This document shows, piece by piece, positions 43,401-50,734 of a DNA stretch of 64,000 bases. Within the stretch, counting starts at the first letter, position 1, and every line of letters begins with the position of its first letter. The stretch is from positions 496,001 through 560,000 of the forward strand of contig NZ_AP024545.1 of assembly GCF_018406605.1 (NCBI RefSeq). The letters are read 5' to 3'. The DNA comes from Noviluteimonas caseinilytica (lineage in GTDB: Bacteria > Pseudomonadota > Gammaproteobacteria > Xanthomonadales > Xanthomonadaceae). The notes beneath the pieces were generated by a model. That model was not told the origin of the DNA, did not search any database, and worked only from the letters and a program-made list of their open reading frames with translations. The translations under genes were made by a program, and so were the position numbers.

Positions 43401-43406
43401 GCATTC
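43401..43406 (-). promoter_or_regulatory. candidate sufT -10 box
   Basis: TAGAAT on the minus strand, inside GCCGTGCATTCTAG (43394-43407, plus strand). The same 14 nt are found at 9068-9081 around the S10 -10 box. No good -35 is seen here. Confidence 0.45.
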
Positions 43407-43470
43407 TAGTGGCTGTCCGGCCGGTATGCTGTGCGCCCCGCTGAACCCGCCTGCCCCGGAGCCGGTCTGC

Positions 43471-43893
43471 ATGTCGCAGGCGCAACACCCCGATCCCCGT
43501 CCGCTTCCCTGGTCCGCCCTCGCCCTCCTTGCCCTCGGCTGCAGCGGCCTCGCCGCGGCCTGGATCGTGGCGGCGCTGCTCACGGGTTCGCAATGCGCGT
43601 GGATGGCGCTGCTCGCGGCGCTCGATGCGGCGTGGCTGCTGCGCCTGGGCGGCGCGAGGCCGGGCGTGCCGCGCATGCTGGCCGGGGTCGTCGCGACGCT
43701 CCTGACCATCCTCCTCGCGCACTGGGGCATCGTCTCGGCGCACCTGGCCGGGATGCTGGGCATGGGCTTCATCGATACGGCGACGCGCCTCGGGCCTTCG
43801 CTGGCCTGGACCCTGACGATGCTCGCCAACCACACCGCCGACCTCGCCTTCCTCGCCGCAGGCGTGGTGCTTGCGGCGATCGCCTCGCGCTGA
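43471..43893 (+). CDS. Hypothetical membrane protein
   Basis: A 140-residue protein with four hydrophobic segments (about 14-34, 38-54, 65-85 and 108-135), probably in the inner membrane. I recognise no family. The ATG has GGAG 9 nt upstream. It is divergent from sufT and converges with the MocR gene, ending 4 nt before its stop. Confidence 0.7.
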   Translation: MSQAQHPDPRPLPWSALALLALGCSGLAAAWIVAALLTGSQCAWMALLAALDAAWLLRLGGARPGVPRMLAGVVATLLTILLAHWGIVSAHLAGMLGMGFIDTATRLGPSLAWTLTMLANHTADLAFLAAGVVLAAIASR

Positions 43894-43897
43894 TGCG

Positions 43898-45340
43898 TCA
43901 GCGATAGGCCTGGTCCAGCACGCGCGCGAACAACGGCAGCGCTTCGTTGATCTCGCTCACCGACAAGCCGCAGTAACCCATCAGCAGGCCCGCGCGATCC
44001 GGCGGCTGCAGGTAGTGCGGGCGGATCGAATACAACCCCAGGCCCAACTGGTGCGCATGCGCGAGCAGGCTGTCGAGGTCGGCGTGCGTCTTGTCGCGCA
44101 GCCACACCACCAGGTGCATGCCTGCGTGCGAATCGGCGATGTCGATGCGGCCCGCGCCGATTTCGCGCAGTCCATCCAGCAATGCCGCGCGCCGTTCCTG
44201 CAAGGTGCGCGTGCTGCGACGCAGGTGGCGTTCGAAGCCACCCTCGGTCATGAAGTGCGCGAGCGCCGCCTGCTCGATCGCCGAACTGCCGAAGTCCTGC
44301 GCCCATTTCGCAGTGACCAGATCCTGTTGCAGCGTCGCGGGCATCACGATGTAACCGAGGCGCAGCGACGGGAACAACGTTTTCGAGAACGTGCCGACGT
44401 ACAGCACGCGCCCGTCGCGATCGAGGGAACGCAGCGCCGCGAGCGGCTTGCTGTCGTAGCGGAACTCGCCGTCGTAGTCGTCCTCGAGGATCCAGCTGTG
44501 GTGCTGGCGCGCGTACTGCAGCAGCTCGAGGCGCCGCGGCAGCGACATCACCGCGCCGCTCGGGAACTGGTGCGACGGGGTCACGCAGATCAATCGCGGT
44601 GACGCCGAGGGCAACTGGTCGACGCACAACCCATCCGTATCCACGCCCGTGCCCTGCACGCGCGCGCCGTGCATCTGCAGGATCTGGCGCAGCGCGAAGT
44701 ACTGCGGTTCCTCGACCACCGCGAGTTCGCCTTCCTCCAGCAACACGCGCGCCGACAACGACACGGCCTGCTGCGTCCCGCTCACGATCAGCACGTCGTC
44801 GGGCGTGGCCTGCACGCCGCGGCGGCGCGCGAGGTAATCGCAGATCGCTTCGCGCAACGCGGGCAGGCCTTGCGGGTCGGGATAGTTGGGCGTGGTGTAG
44901 GCGGCGGCGCGGGCGAGTTCGCGCGCCCAGGCGGTGGTGAGCGCGGGATTGACCAGCGGTAGTCCGTACTGGAATGACCAGCGGATGCCCTGCACTTTCC
45001 GGCGCGTGCCGAGCGTGGCGAGGCTGTGGATTTCGCGCGAGCGGCGCGCGTACGCGGTCTGCGGTTCGGCGACCCGCGGCGGCGGATCGTTGGCGGCTTC
45101 GGCCAGCAGCGGCGCGGAGACATAACTGCCGGAGCCCACGCGCGCATCCATGAAGCCTTCGGCGCGCAATTGTTCGTACGCGGTCAGCACGGTGTTGCGC
45201 GACAGGCCGAGGTCGCGGGCCAGCGCGCGCGTCGGCGGCAAGCGGCTGCCTTCGCCCACGCGGCCGTTGGCCAGCGCGGACTTGAGCGCCCGGGTGAGCT
45301 GGGCATGGAGCGGACCGCGACCATCCAGTTGCAGGTGCAT
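43898..45340 (-). CDS. MocR/PdxR-type transcriptional regulator
   Basis: A 480-residue regulator that fuses a GntR-type winged helix (about 1-75, with LPPTRALARDLGLSRNTVLT) to a fold-type-I aminotransferase domain (about 105-475). The PLP lysine is in YVGTFSKTLFPSLRLGY, and the substrate-binding DDYDGEFRY is present. Relatives regulate pyridoxal, GABA or taurine metabolism. The ATG at 45340 has GGAGG 6 nt upstream. It is divergent from a small membrane-protein gene, a likely target. Confidence 0.93.
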   Translation of the reverse strand: MHLQLDGRGPLHAQLTRALKSALANGRVGEGSRLPPTRALARDLGLSRNTVLTAYEQLRAEGFMDARVGSGSYVSAPLLAEAANDPPPRVAEPQTAYARRSREIHSLATLGTRRKVQGIRWSFQYGLPLVNPALTTAWARELARAAAYTTPNYPDPQGLPALREAICDYLARRRGVQATPDDVLIVSGTQQAVSLSARVLLEEGELAVVEEPQYFALRQILQMHGARVQGTGVDTDGLCVDQLPSASPRLICVTPSHQFPSGAVMSLPRRLELLQYARQHHSWILEDDYDGEFRYDSKPLAALRSLDRDGRVLYVGTFSKTLFPSLRLGYIVMPATLQQDLVTAKWAQDFGSSAIEQAALAHFMTEGGFERHLRRSTRTLQERRAALLDGLREIGAGRIDIADSHAGMHLVVWLRDKTHADLDSLLAHAHQLGLGLYSIRPHYLQPPDRAGLLMGYCGLSVSEINEALPLFARVLDQAYR

Positions 45341-45369
45341 GGGCGACCTCCGACGGAATGGCACCATTC

Positions 45370-45440
45370 GGCCGTGCCAGTTTGGCCCTTGCCAGTGCCA
45401 ATCTTCAGGGGCCAGATGAGGCCAATTCCGCGAGGAGCCC
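45370..45440. promoter_or_regulatory. repeat-rich divergent spacer, candidate MocR operator
   Basis: Between the MocR gene and the divergent membrane-protein gene, TGCCA/TGGCC-type elements recur: GTGCCAGTTTGGCC, TTGCCAGTGCCAATC and GGGGCCAGATGAGGCCAAT. They contain TTGGC/GCCAA and TGGCCC/GGGCCA inverted pairs. MocR regulators commonly bind paired direct or inverted repeats in such spacers; binding is inferred. Confidence 0.4.
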
Positions 45441-45444
45441 GGCC

Positions 45445-45951
45445 ATGCACGCATTCACTGCCCTGGATTCGCCCCGTTCCGGCCTCCGCGCGCTGCCCCG
45501 GCTGGGATGGATCGCGCTCGGCGGCGTGGTGTTCGCGGCGGCGGACCTGGCGGTGGCGGCGCTGTTCTGGGGACTGCGCAACGGCATCCCCGCCATCCGC
45601 ATTCCGCAGGCGATCGCGTCCTGGGTGCTCGGCAGCAACGCGGCGCACGCCGGCGGCATGGCGACGGCGATCGCGGGCTTTGCGTTGTATTGCGCGGTGA
45701 TGGGCGTGATCGTCGACGGGTTCGTGCGCTTGCATGCGCGCAGTGCGCGCGTGCGCGCGTCGGGCTTCATCGGCGGTGCGCTGTATGGCATGGCCGCGTA
45801 CGTGCTGCTGTTCCATGTGTGCGTGCCGCTGTTCACCGCGGTGCGCGAGACCGGTGCGACGCCGCTGTCGTGGTTGCTCGCTTGCGCGGCGACGTTCGCG
45901 GGCATCGGCATCGGCTGCGTCGGCATCGCGCGCGTGACCGCGTCGCGCTGA
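45445..45951 (+). CDS. Small four-segment membrane protein, paralogue A
   Basis: A 168-residue protein with four hydrophobic segments (about 20-43, 67-92, 108-130 and 142-163). The stretch GIPAIRIPQAIASWVLG (about 46-62) and the following glycine-rich region resemble VPPIRILQSIGSGLLG in the protein at 46609-47091, so the two look paralogous. The ATG has GAGGAG upstream. It is divergent from the MocR gene, which may control it. No function is known. Confidence 0.72.
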   Translation: MHAFTALDSPRSGLRALPRLGWIALGGVVFAAADLAVAALFWGLRNGIPAIRIPQAIASWVLGSNAAHAGGMATAIAGFALYCAVMGVIVDGFVRLHARSARVRASGFIGGALYGMAAYVLLFHVCVPLFTAVRETGATPLSWLLACAATFAGIGIGCVGIARVTASR

Positions 45952-46055
45952 TTGGTTCCGGGCGATTGCGTGCAGGTGGTGCTCGCGATGCGCGGCCGCC
46001 GGCAAGAGCATCCCGTCCACGCCGGCGATCCCACCGCCGGTTCCGGGAGTCCACC

Positions 46056-46526
46056 ATGTCGCACGCTGCGTCGTTCCGCTCGCGCCTTGCCTGTGCATTC
46101 GCCGTATCCCTCCTCGCCAACGGCGCCGCGCACGCGGGCCAGTGCAAGGCCATCCATGCCGACCTCCTCGAGATGCGCGTGACCGAAGGCTGCAATGCCG
46201 GCGAGCCGTCGTGCTTCCTCGGCGTCGTCGACGGCAACCACGGCTTGCGCGGCACCACGCATTTCCGATCGGACAGTTTCCTCGGCTCGATCCCGACGTC
46301 GCCGGGTTCGACGCCCTACAGCGGCCCGTTCGAATACCGCCTCGGCACCGGCACGCTGCTGATGCGCGAGACGGGCGTGACCGTGCCGGGCGTGGTGGTC
46401 GCGCACCATCGCATCGTCGAAGGCACCGGCGAGTTCGCGGGCGCCACCGGCGACTTCTTCGTCAGCGGTACGCGCGAAGGCACCGTCATCACCACGAACA
46501 TCACCGGGACGCTGTGCCTGCCATGA
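46056..46526 (+). CDS. Secreted beta-rich hypothetical protein
   Basis: A 156-residue protein with a clear signal peptide (about 1-28, ending NGAAHAG). The mature part is Gly/Thr-rich with alternating hydrophobic residues, including RLGTGTLLMRETGVTVPG and IVEGTGEFAGATGDFFVSGT. This recalls the small beta-barrels of allene oxide cyclase- or dirigent-like proteins, but I am not certain of that family. Four cysteines (in GQCKA, GCNA, SCFL and TLCLP) may form disulfides in the periplasm. It lies between the two paralogous membrane-protein genes. Confidence 0.68.
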   Translation: MSHAASFRSRLACAFAVSLLANGAAHAGQCKAIHADLLEMRVTEGCNAGEPSCFLGVVDGNHGLRGTTHFRSDSFLGSIPTSPGSTPYSGPFEYRLGTGTLLMRETGVTVPGVVVAHHRIVEGTGEFAGATGDFFVSGTREGTVITTNITGTLCLP

Positions 46527-46608
46527 GCAAGCGCGGACCGGGGACGTTCGAACACCTCCCCAACGGGCGCACGTTCCCGGTCCGCCACCCACTTTCGACG
46601 AGGCTCCC

Positions 46609-47091
46609 ATGACGACCCATGCTGCGACGTTCCGCGCTCCCCGCCTGCATTTCGGTCCCGTGCTGCTCGGCGGATTGCTCGTCGGCACGTTCGACCTGGT
46701 GTTCGCCTCCACGTGGTGGAAGATCGCGCACGACGTGCCGCCGATCCGCATCCTGCAATCGATCGGCTCGGGCCTGCTGGGGGAAGCGAGTTTCGAAGGC
46801 GGCGTGCGCAGCGCAACGATCGGCGGCGTGGCGCATTACTTCATCGCCACGTGCATGGTGCTGGCGTTCGCACTGGTGGCCACGCGCGTGCCCGCGCTGC
46901 TGCGCCGACCGATCGCGTGGGGCGTGCCCTACGGGTTGTTCCTGTACGGGCTGATGACCTACGTGGTCGTGCCGCTGTCGGCTGCGGCGCCGTCGAAGTC
47001 GGTGAACGTGCCGTGGGTGACGGCGAGCATCGTGGTGCACGTGCTCATCGGCGTGGCCTGCGCATTCATTGCGCGACGCGCGGTGCGCTAG
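46609..47091 (+). CDS. Small four-segment membrane protein, paralogue B
   Basis: A 160-residue protein with four hydrophobic segments (about 16-36, 74-96, 103-125 and 133-155). It shares the P-x-IRI-x-Q-x-I-x-S segment and layout with the 168-residue protein at 45445-45951. GACGAGGC precedes the ATG. It converges with pntB, separated by 6 nt. Function is unknown. Confidence 0.72.
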   Translation: MTTHAATFRAPRLHFGPVLLGGLLVGTFDLVFASTWWKIAHDVPPIRILQSIGSGLLGEASFEGGVRSATIGGVAHYFIATCMVLAFALVATRVPALLRRPIAWGVPYGLFLYGLMTYVVVPLSAAAPSKSVNVPWVTASIVVHVLIGVACAFIARRAVR

Positions 47092-47097
47092 CGGCCG

Positions 47098-48498
47098 TTA
47101 GTGGCCGCCACCGTCGAGTGCCTTCAGTTCGCTGACGAGCGCACTCGCCATCTCCGCACCGTCGCCGTACAACATGCGCGTGTTGTCGGCGTAGAACAGC
47201 GCATTCTCGATGCCAGCGAAACCCGTGCCCTTGCCGCGCTTGATCACGATGGTGTGCCTGGACTGGTCGACGTCCAGGATCGGCATGCCGTAGATCGGCG
47301 AGGCCGGGTCGGTCTTCGCGACCGGGTTGACCACGTCGTTCGCGCCGATCACCAATGACACGTCGGTGTTCGGGAATTCGGGGTTGATGTCGTCCATGTC
47401 CGCGATCAGGTCGTACGGCACGCCGGCTTCGGCAAGCAGCACGTTCATGTGGCCGGGCATGCGGCCCGCGACGGGATGGATCGCGAACTTCACCTTGACC
47501 CCGCGGGCGATCAGGCGCTGCGCGAGCTCCCAGATCTTGTGCTGCGCCTGCGCCACGGCCATGCCGTAGCCGGGCACGATCACCACGCGTTCGGCGTAGG
47601 CCATCATCGCGGCGACGTCGCCGGCTTCGATCGGCTTCTGCGCGCCGCTGATTTCCTGCGCGGTGCCGCCGCCACCGAAGTTGGAGAACAGCACGCCGGA
47701 AATCGGCCGGTTCATCGCCTTCGCCATCAGGCGCGTGAGCAGCATGCCCGCCGCGCCCACCATCGTGCCGGCCACGATCAGCGCGTTGTTGCCGAGCACG
47801 TAGCCCTCGAACGCCACCGCCATGCCGGTGAACGCGTTGTACAGCGAGATCACCACCGGCATGTCCGCGCCGCCGATGGGCAGCGTCATCAGCACGCCGA
47901 GCGCGAGCGCCACGACGAAGAACGCGACGATGATCGTCGTGTCGAGCGTGTACACCGCATACGCACCCAGCACCACCGCCGCCACCGCGACGAGCGCGTT
48001 GAAGACCTGCTGCGCGGGGAAGGTGTAGCGCTTGTCCATGCGCCCGTCGAGCTTGGCCCACGCGATGATCGAACCGGTGAGCGACACGGCGCCGATCAGC
48101 GCGCCGACGATCGCGAGCACCAGGTGCAGCATCGACGGCGGCTCGCCGCGATGCGCGCTGACGCGCAGCAATTCCACCGCGCCGATCGCCGCCGCCGACC
48201 CACCGCCCATGCCGTTGAACAGCGCGACCATCTGCGGCATGTCGGTGATCGCCACGCGCTTGCCCCACACCCACGCGCCCGCGGTGCCGATGACGAGCGC
48301 CACGATGATCAGGACGAAGTTGTGCAGGCCCGGCAGCAGGAACGTGGCCACGGTGGCGAGCACCATGCCGATGCCCGCCCACTGGATGCCGCTGCGCGCG
48401 GTGACCGGCGAGGCCATGCGTTGCAGGCCCAGCAGGAACAGCGCGGCGGCGACGAGATAGCTGAGCCCGGCGAGGGTCGTCGCGACGACGGGGCTCAC
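47098..48498 (-). CDS. pntB: NAD(P) transhydrogenase subunit beta
   Basis: PntB completes the proton-pumping transhydrogenase, which makes NADPH from NADH using the proton gradient. The 466-residue protein has about nine membrane segments (1-250) and the NADP(H)-binding domain III with IVPGYGMAVAQAQHKIWEL and DDINPEFPNTDVSLVIGAND. The start is GTG, which overlaps the pntAB stop as GTGA; no ATG fits. The proton-channel region FNGMGGGSAAAIGA is intact. Confidence 0.96.
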   Translation of the reverse strand: MSPVVATTLAGLSYLVAAALFLLGLQRMASPVTARSGIQWAGIGMVLATVATFLLPGLHNFVLIIVALVIGTAGAWVWGKRVAITDMPQMVALFNGMGGGSAAAIGAVELLRVSAHRGEPPSMLHLVLAIVGALIGAVSLTGSIIAWAKLDGRMDKRYTFPAQQVFNALVAVAAVVLGAYAVYTLDTTIIVAFFVVALALGVLMTLPIGGADMPVVISLYNAFTGMAVAFEGYVLGNNALIVAGTMVGAAGMLLTRLMAKAMNRPISGVLFSNFGGGGTAQEISGAQKPIEAGDVAAMMAYAERVVIVPGYGMAVAQAQHKIWELAQRLIARGVKVKFAIHPVAGRMPGHMNVLLAEAGVPYDLIADMDDINPEFPNTDVSLVIGANDVVNPVAKTDPASPIYGMPILDVDQSRHTIVIKRGKGTGFAGIENALFYADNTRMLYGDGAEMASALVSELKALDGGGH

Positions 48499-48794
48499 TT
48501 GTTCGCCTCCGGCTTCCGGCTGGACTTGAACATGTCGAGCATGCGTTCGGTCACCACGTAGCCGCCGGCGGCATTGCCCGCCCCCAGCAATACCGCCAGG
48601 AAGCCGATGACCTTCTCCAGCGGGGTCTCCGCGGCGCCCAGCACCACGATCGCGCCGATCAGCACGATCCCGTGGATGAAGTTGGAGCCCGACATCAGCG
48701 GCGTGTGCAGGATCACCGGCACGCGGGAAATGATCACGTGCCCGGCGATCGCCGCGAGCACGAAGATGAAGGCAACCGCGAATCCGTCCGCCAT
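48495..48794 (-). CDS. pntAB: NAD(P) transhydrogenase subunit alpha, membrane part
   Basis: A 99-residue protein with three membrane segments (about 5-25, 39-57 and 62-80), equal to the C-terminal membrane part of the fused alpha subunit of E. coli. It contains HTPLMSGSNFIHGIVLIGAI and MLDMFKSSRKP. It overlaps pntB by 4 nt. Unlike usual three-gene pnt operons, pntAA is not next to it but about 1.9 kb away, beyond four plus-strand genes. A TATGAT at 48823-48828 could be its own -10 box. Confidence 0.92.
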   Translation of the reverse strand: MADGFAVAFIFVLAAIAGHVIISRVPVILHTPLMSGSNFIHGIVLIGAIVVLGAAETPLEKVIGFLAVLLGAGNAAGGYVVTERMLDMFKSSRKPEANK

Positions 48795-48822
48795 GCGCCG
48801 TGCCCCTGTCCGAGTCGCGGCC

Positions 48823-48828
48823 ATCATA
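48823..48828 (-). promoter_or_regulatory. candidate pntAB-pntB -10 box
   Basis: TATGAT on the minus strand, about 28 nt before the pntAB ATG. The -35 is weak. A promoter here would be needed if pntAA and pntAB are not on one transcript. Confidence 0.3.
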
Positions 48829-48924
48829 ACGATTGGTGAATCCGGCGCGCGCCCGGTCAACCATCGCGGCCGGGCCGCGTTCCCCTTCCCCGCAGGCGCC
48901 GTGCCTGCCCAACGGAGGGTCGTG

Positions 48925-49269
48925 ATGAAACACCGGACCGCGCTTTCCTCGCTTGCCCTGTTGCTCCTCGGCCTCGCCCTGGCCGGTACCGCGGCCGCCG
49001 CCGACCGCGGCGATCGCGTCGAACACCGCATGGATCGCCGCGGCGACCGCATCGACCACCGCCTGGACCGCCGCGGCGCCCGCATCGAGCAGCGCTACGA
49101 CCAGCGCGCCCGCTGGGCCGACGCGCATGGCCACGAACGCATGGCCGATCGCCTGGAGCACCGCGGCAATCGCATCGAACAGCGCCTGGACCGTCGCGGC
49201 GACCTCGCCGACGCCCGCTGGGACCGTCGCGGTGAACGCTTCGACCGGCGCTGGGATCGCCACCACTGA
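48925..49269 (+). CDS. Secreted Arg/Asp-rich repeat protein
   Basis: A 114-residue protein with a signal peptide (about 1-26, ending GTAAAA). The mature part is nearly all Arg, Asp, His, Glu, Gly and Ala in an 11-residue repeat close to LDRRGDRIEHR, about seven copies. It should be highly charged and helical or disordered in the periplasm. GGAGG lies 7 nt before the ATG. It is the first gene of the cassette that separates pntAA from pntAB. Function unknown; metal, nucleic-acid or protein binding are guesses. Confidence 0.72.
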   Translation: MKHRTALSSLALLLLGLALAGTAAAADRGDRVEHRMDRRGDRIDHRLDRRGARIEQRYDQRARWADAHGHERMADRLEHRGNRIEQRLDRRGDLADARWDRRGERFDRRWDRHH

Positions 49270-49277
49270 CCGGCGGC

Positions 49278-49283
49278 TATGCT
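49278..49283 (+). promoter_or_regulatory. candidate -10 box at the sigma-factor start
   Basis: TATGCT followed by 7 nt and GTG. The same -10 to start-codon spacing is seen before moaB, the Nudix gene and prmC. If real, the sigma-factor mRNA is leaderless and the ATG inside this box is not the start. Confidence 0.35.
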
Positions 49284-49290
49284 CCAGCGC

Positions 49291-49890
49291 GTGACCGACG
49301 ATATCGACGAGCAAGCGGCCGCCCAGGCGGTCGCCAGCCTCCTGGCCCCGGAGACGGTGGACGGGCCGCGCACGCTCGATGCCTTCCTCGATGGCATCTC
49401 CGCGCGCGCGTTCCGCTTCGCCGAACTGGGCCTGCGGCATCGTGAAGACGCGCTCGACGCGGTGCAGGACGCGATGGTGAAGATGCTCGGCTACCGCGAG
49501 CGGCCCGCGTCGGAATGGACGCCGTTGTTCTGGAGCATCCTGCGCAGCCGCATCATCGATGCGCAGCGGCGGCGCACGTTCCGCCTGCGCTGGCTGCTCC
49601 CGCAGCCGGCGCGGGAAGACGCCGGGTTCGATTGGCTGGACGCCGCTGCGTCGGCGGATCCGGACACCGACCCGGCACGCAAGCACGAAAGCCGCGAGGC
49701 CTACACGCAGATCGCGGGTGCCTTGGCGGCCTTGCCCGCACGCCAGCGCGAAGCCTTCACGCTGCGGGTGCTCGAACAGCTCGACGTCGCGACGACCGCG
49801 CGCGTGATGGGCTGCAGCGAAGGATCGGTCAAGACACATTTGTTCCGCGCCCGCGAAGCGTTGCAGGCGCAACTGGAGGAATTCCGATGA
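49291..49890 (+). CDS. RNA polymerase sigma factor, ECF-type
   Basis: A sigma-70-family factor with region 2 (about 35-90, including RHREDALDAVQDAMVKMLG) and region 4 (about 140-195, with LPARQREAFTLRVLEQLDVA and MGCSEGSVKTHLFRAREAL). I take the GTG at 49291 (199 residues) because TATGCT lies 7 nt before it; the ATG at 49279 gives 203 residues but sits in that box. It overlaps the next gene by 4 nt. Likely directs a small regulon; the signal is unknown. Confidence 0.88.
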   Translation: MTDDIDEQAAAQAVASLLAPETVDGPRTLDAFLDGISARAFRFAELGLRHREDALDAVQDAMVKMLGYRERPASEWTPLFWSILRSRIIDAQRRRTFRLRWLLPQPAREDAGFDWLDAAASADPDTDPARKHESREAYTQIAGALAALPARQREAFTLRVLEQLDVATTARVMGCSEGSVKTHLFRAREALQAQLEEFR

Positions 49891-50258
49891 GCACGCACGA
49901 AAACGAAAACGCCCGCGACGCCGCCTTCGATGCGGCGATGCGCGAAGCGCATGTCGCGTCGCTCGATCACCTGTCGCCGCGGGTGCGCGCACAACTGGTG
50001 CAGCGCCGCCGCACCGCGCTGGCCGGCAATGCGCGCAAGACGGCGCATCCGCTCCGCGCTGCCTGGCCCCTCGCCGCGGCCTTCGCGATCGGCGCGCTCG
50101 CGATCGGGCTGTCGGTCCGCACGCCGACACCCGCGCCCGCCACGGTCGCCGCCACGGCGCCGACGGATGCCGCCACCACGTACGACACCCTCGACGAAAA
50201 CCCCGACCTCTACGTGTGGCTGGCGTCCGACGACGCCGCCTCGCTGGCCATGGAGTGA
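49887..50258 (+). CDS. One-TM protein, possible DUF3619-type anti-sigma partner
   Basis: A 123-residue protein with a cytoplasmic N-terminal part (about 1-58, with HLSPRVRAQLVQRRRTALA), one membrane segment (about 60-80) and a short outer tail ending ASDDAASLAME. It is coupled to the sigma gene by a 4-nt overlap, the usual place of an anti-sigma factor. It lacks the His-x3-Cys-x2-Cys zinc motif. The sigma-DUF3619-DUF3106 order known in other proteobacteria suggests DUF3619; that is inference. Confidence 0.65.
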   Translation: MSTHENENARDAAFDAAMREAHVASLDHLSPRVRAQLVQRRRTALAGNARKTAHPLRAAWPLAAAFAIGALAIGLSVRTPTPAPATVAATAPTDAATTYDTLDENPDLYVWLASDDAASLAME

Positions 50259-50263
50259 TGACG

Positions 50264-50731
50264 ATGCGCCACGCCCGATTCCTTTCGATGCATGCGCTGG
50301 CGATCGCGCTGTTCGTGTGCTGCGCGTCCGCGTTCGCGCAGGACAAGCCTGCGAAACCGGTGCCGACCGGACCCACGCCGCCTGCGTGGGAACAACTCAG
50401 CGCCGCCGAACGCGAGTTGCTGATCGCCCCGATCCGCGAACGCTGGAACGCCGAACCCGCCGCGCGCACGCGCATGCTCGAACACGCGAAGCGCTGGCAG
50501 ACGATGACGCCGGAACAACGCAAGGCCGCGCACGACGGCATGCGCCGCTGGTCGCACCTCAATCCCGAACAGCGCGAACACGCGCGCGCCTTGTACGAGC
50601 GCATGCGCGAGATGGATCCCGACGCCCGCCGCGCCCTGCGCGAGCAATGGCGCACGATGACGCCCGAGCAGCGCGACGCCTGGCTGGAACAGCACCCGCC
50701 CGCGAATCCCGCCCCGCAACGCCCGCGCTGA
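50264..50731 (+). CDS. DUF3106 periplasmic protein
   Basis: A 155-residue protein with a signal peptide (about 1-26, ending ASAFAQ) and a helical, Arg/Glu-rich mature part with repeated WxxMTPEQR units (MTPEQRKAAHDGM, LNPEQREHARALYERM, MTPEQRDAWLEQH), the DUF3106 pattern. The ATG at 50264 has GGAG 8 nt upstream; one two codons earlier overlaps the previous stop. It ends 3 nt before the pntAA stop, convergently. Confidence 0.85.
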   Translation: MRHARFLSMHALAIALFVCCASAFAQDKPAKPVPTGPTPPAWEQLSAAERELLIAPIRERWNAEPAARTRMLEHAKRWQTMTPEQRKAAHDGMRRWSHLNPEQREHARALYERMREMDPDARRALREQWRTMTPEQRDAWLEQHPPANPAPQRPR

Positions 50732-50734
50732 CGC

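Noticed and set aside
47098..50655. 1185-codon frame containing pntB
   Set aside because: Only the last 466 codons are PntB. The upstream part runs opposite the sigma cassette and across pntAB in another frame, without similarity to anything.
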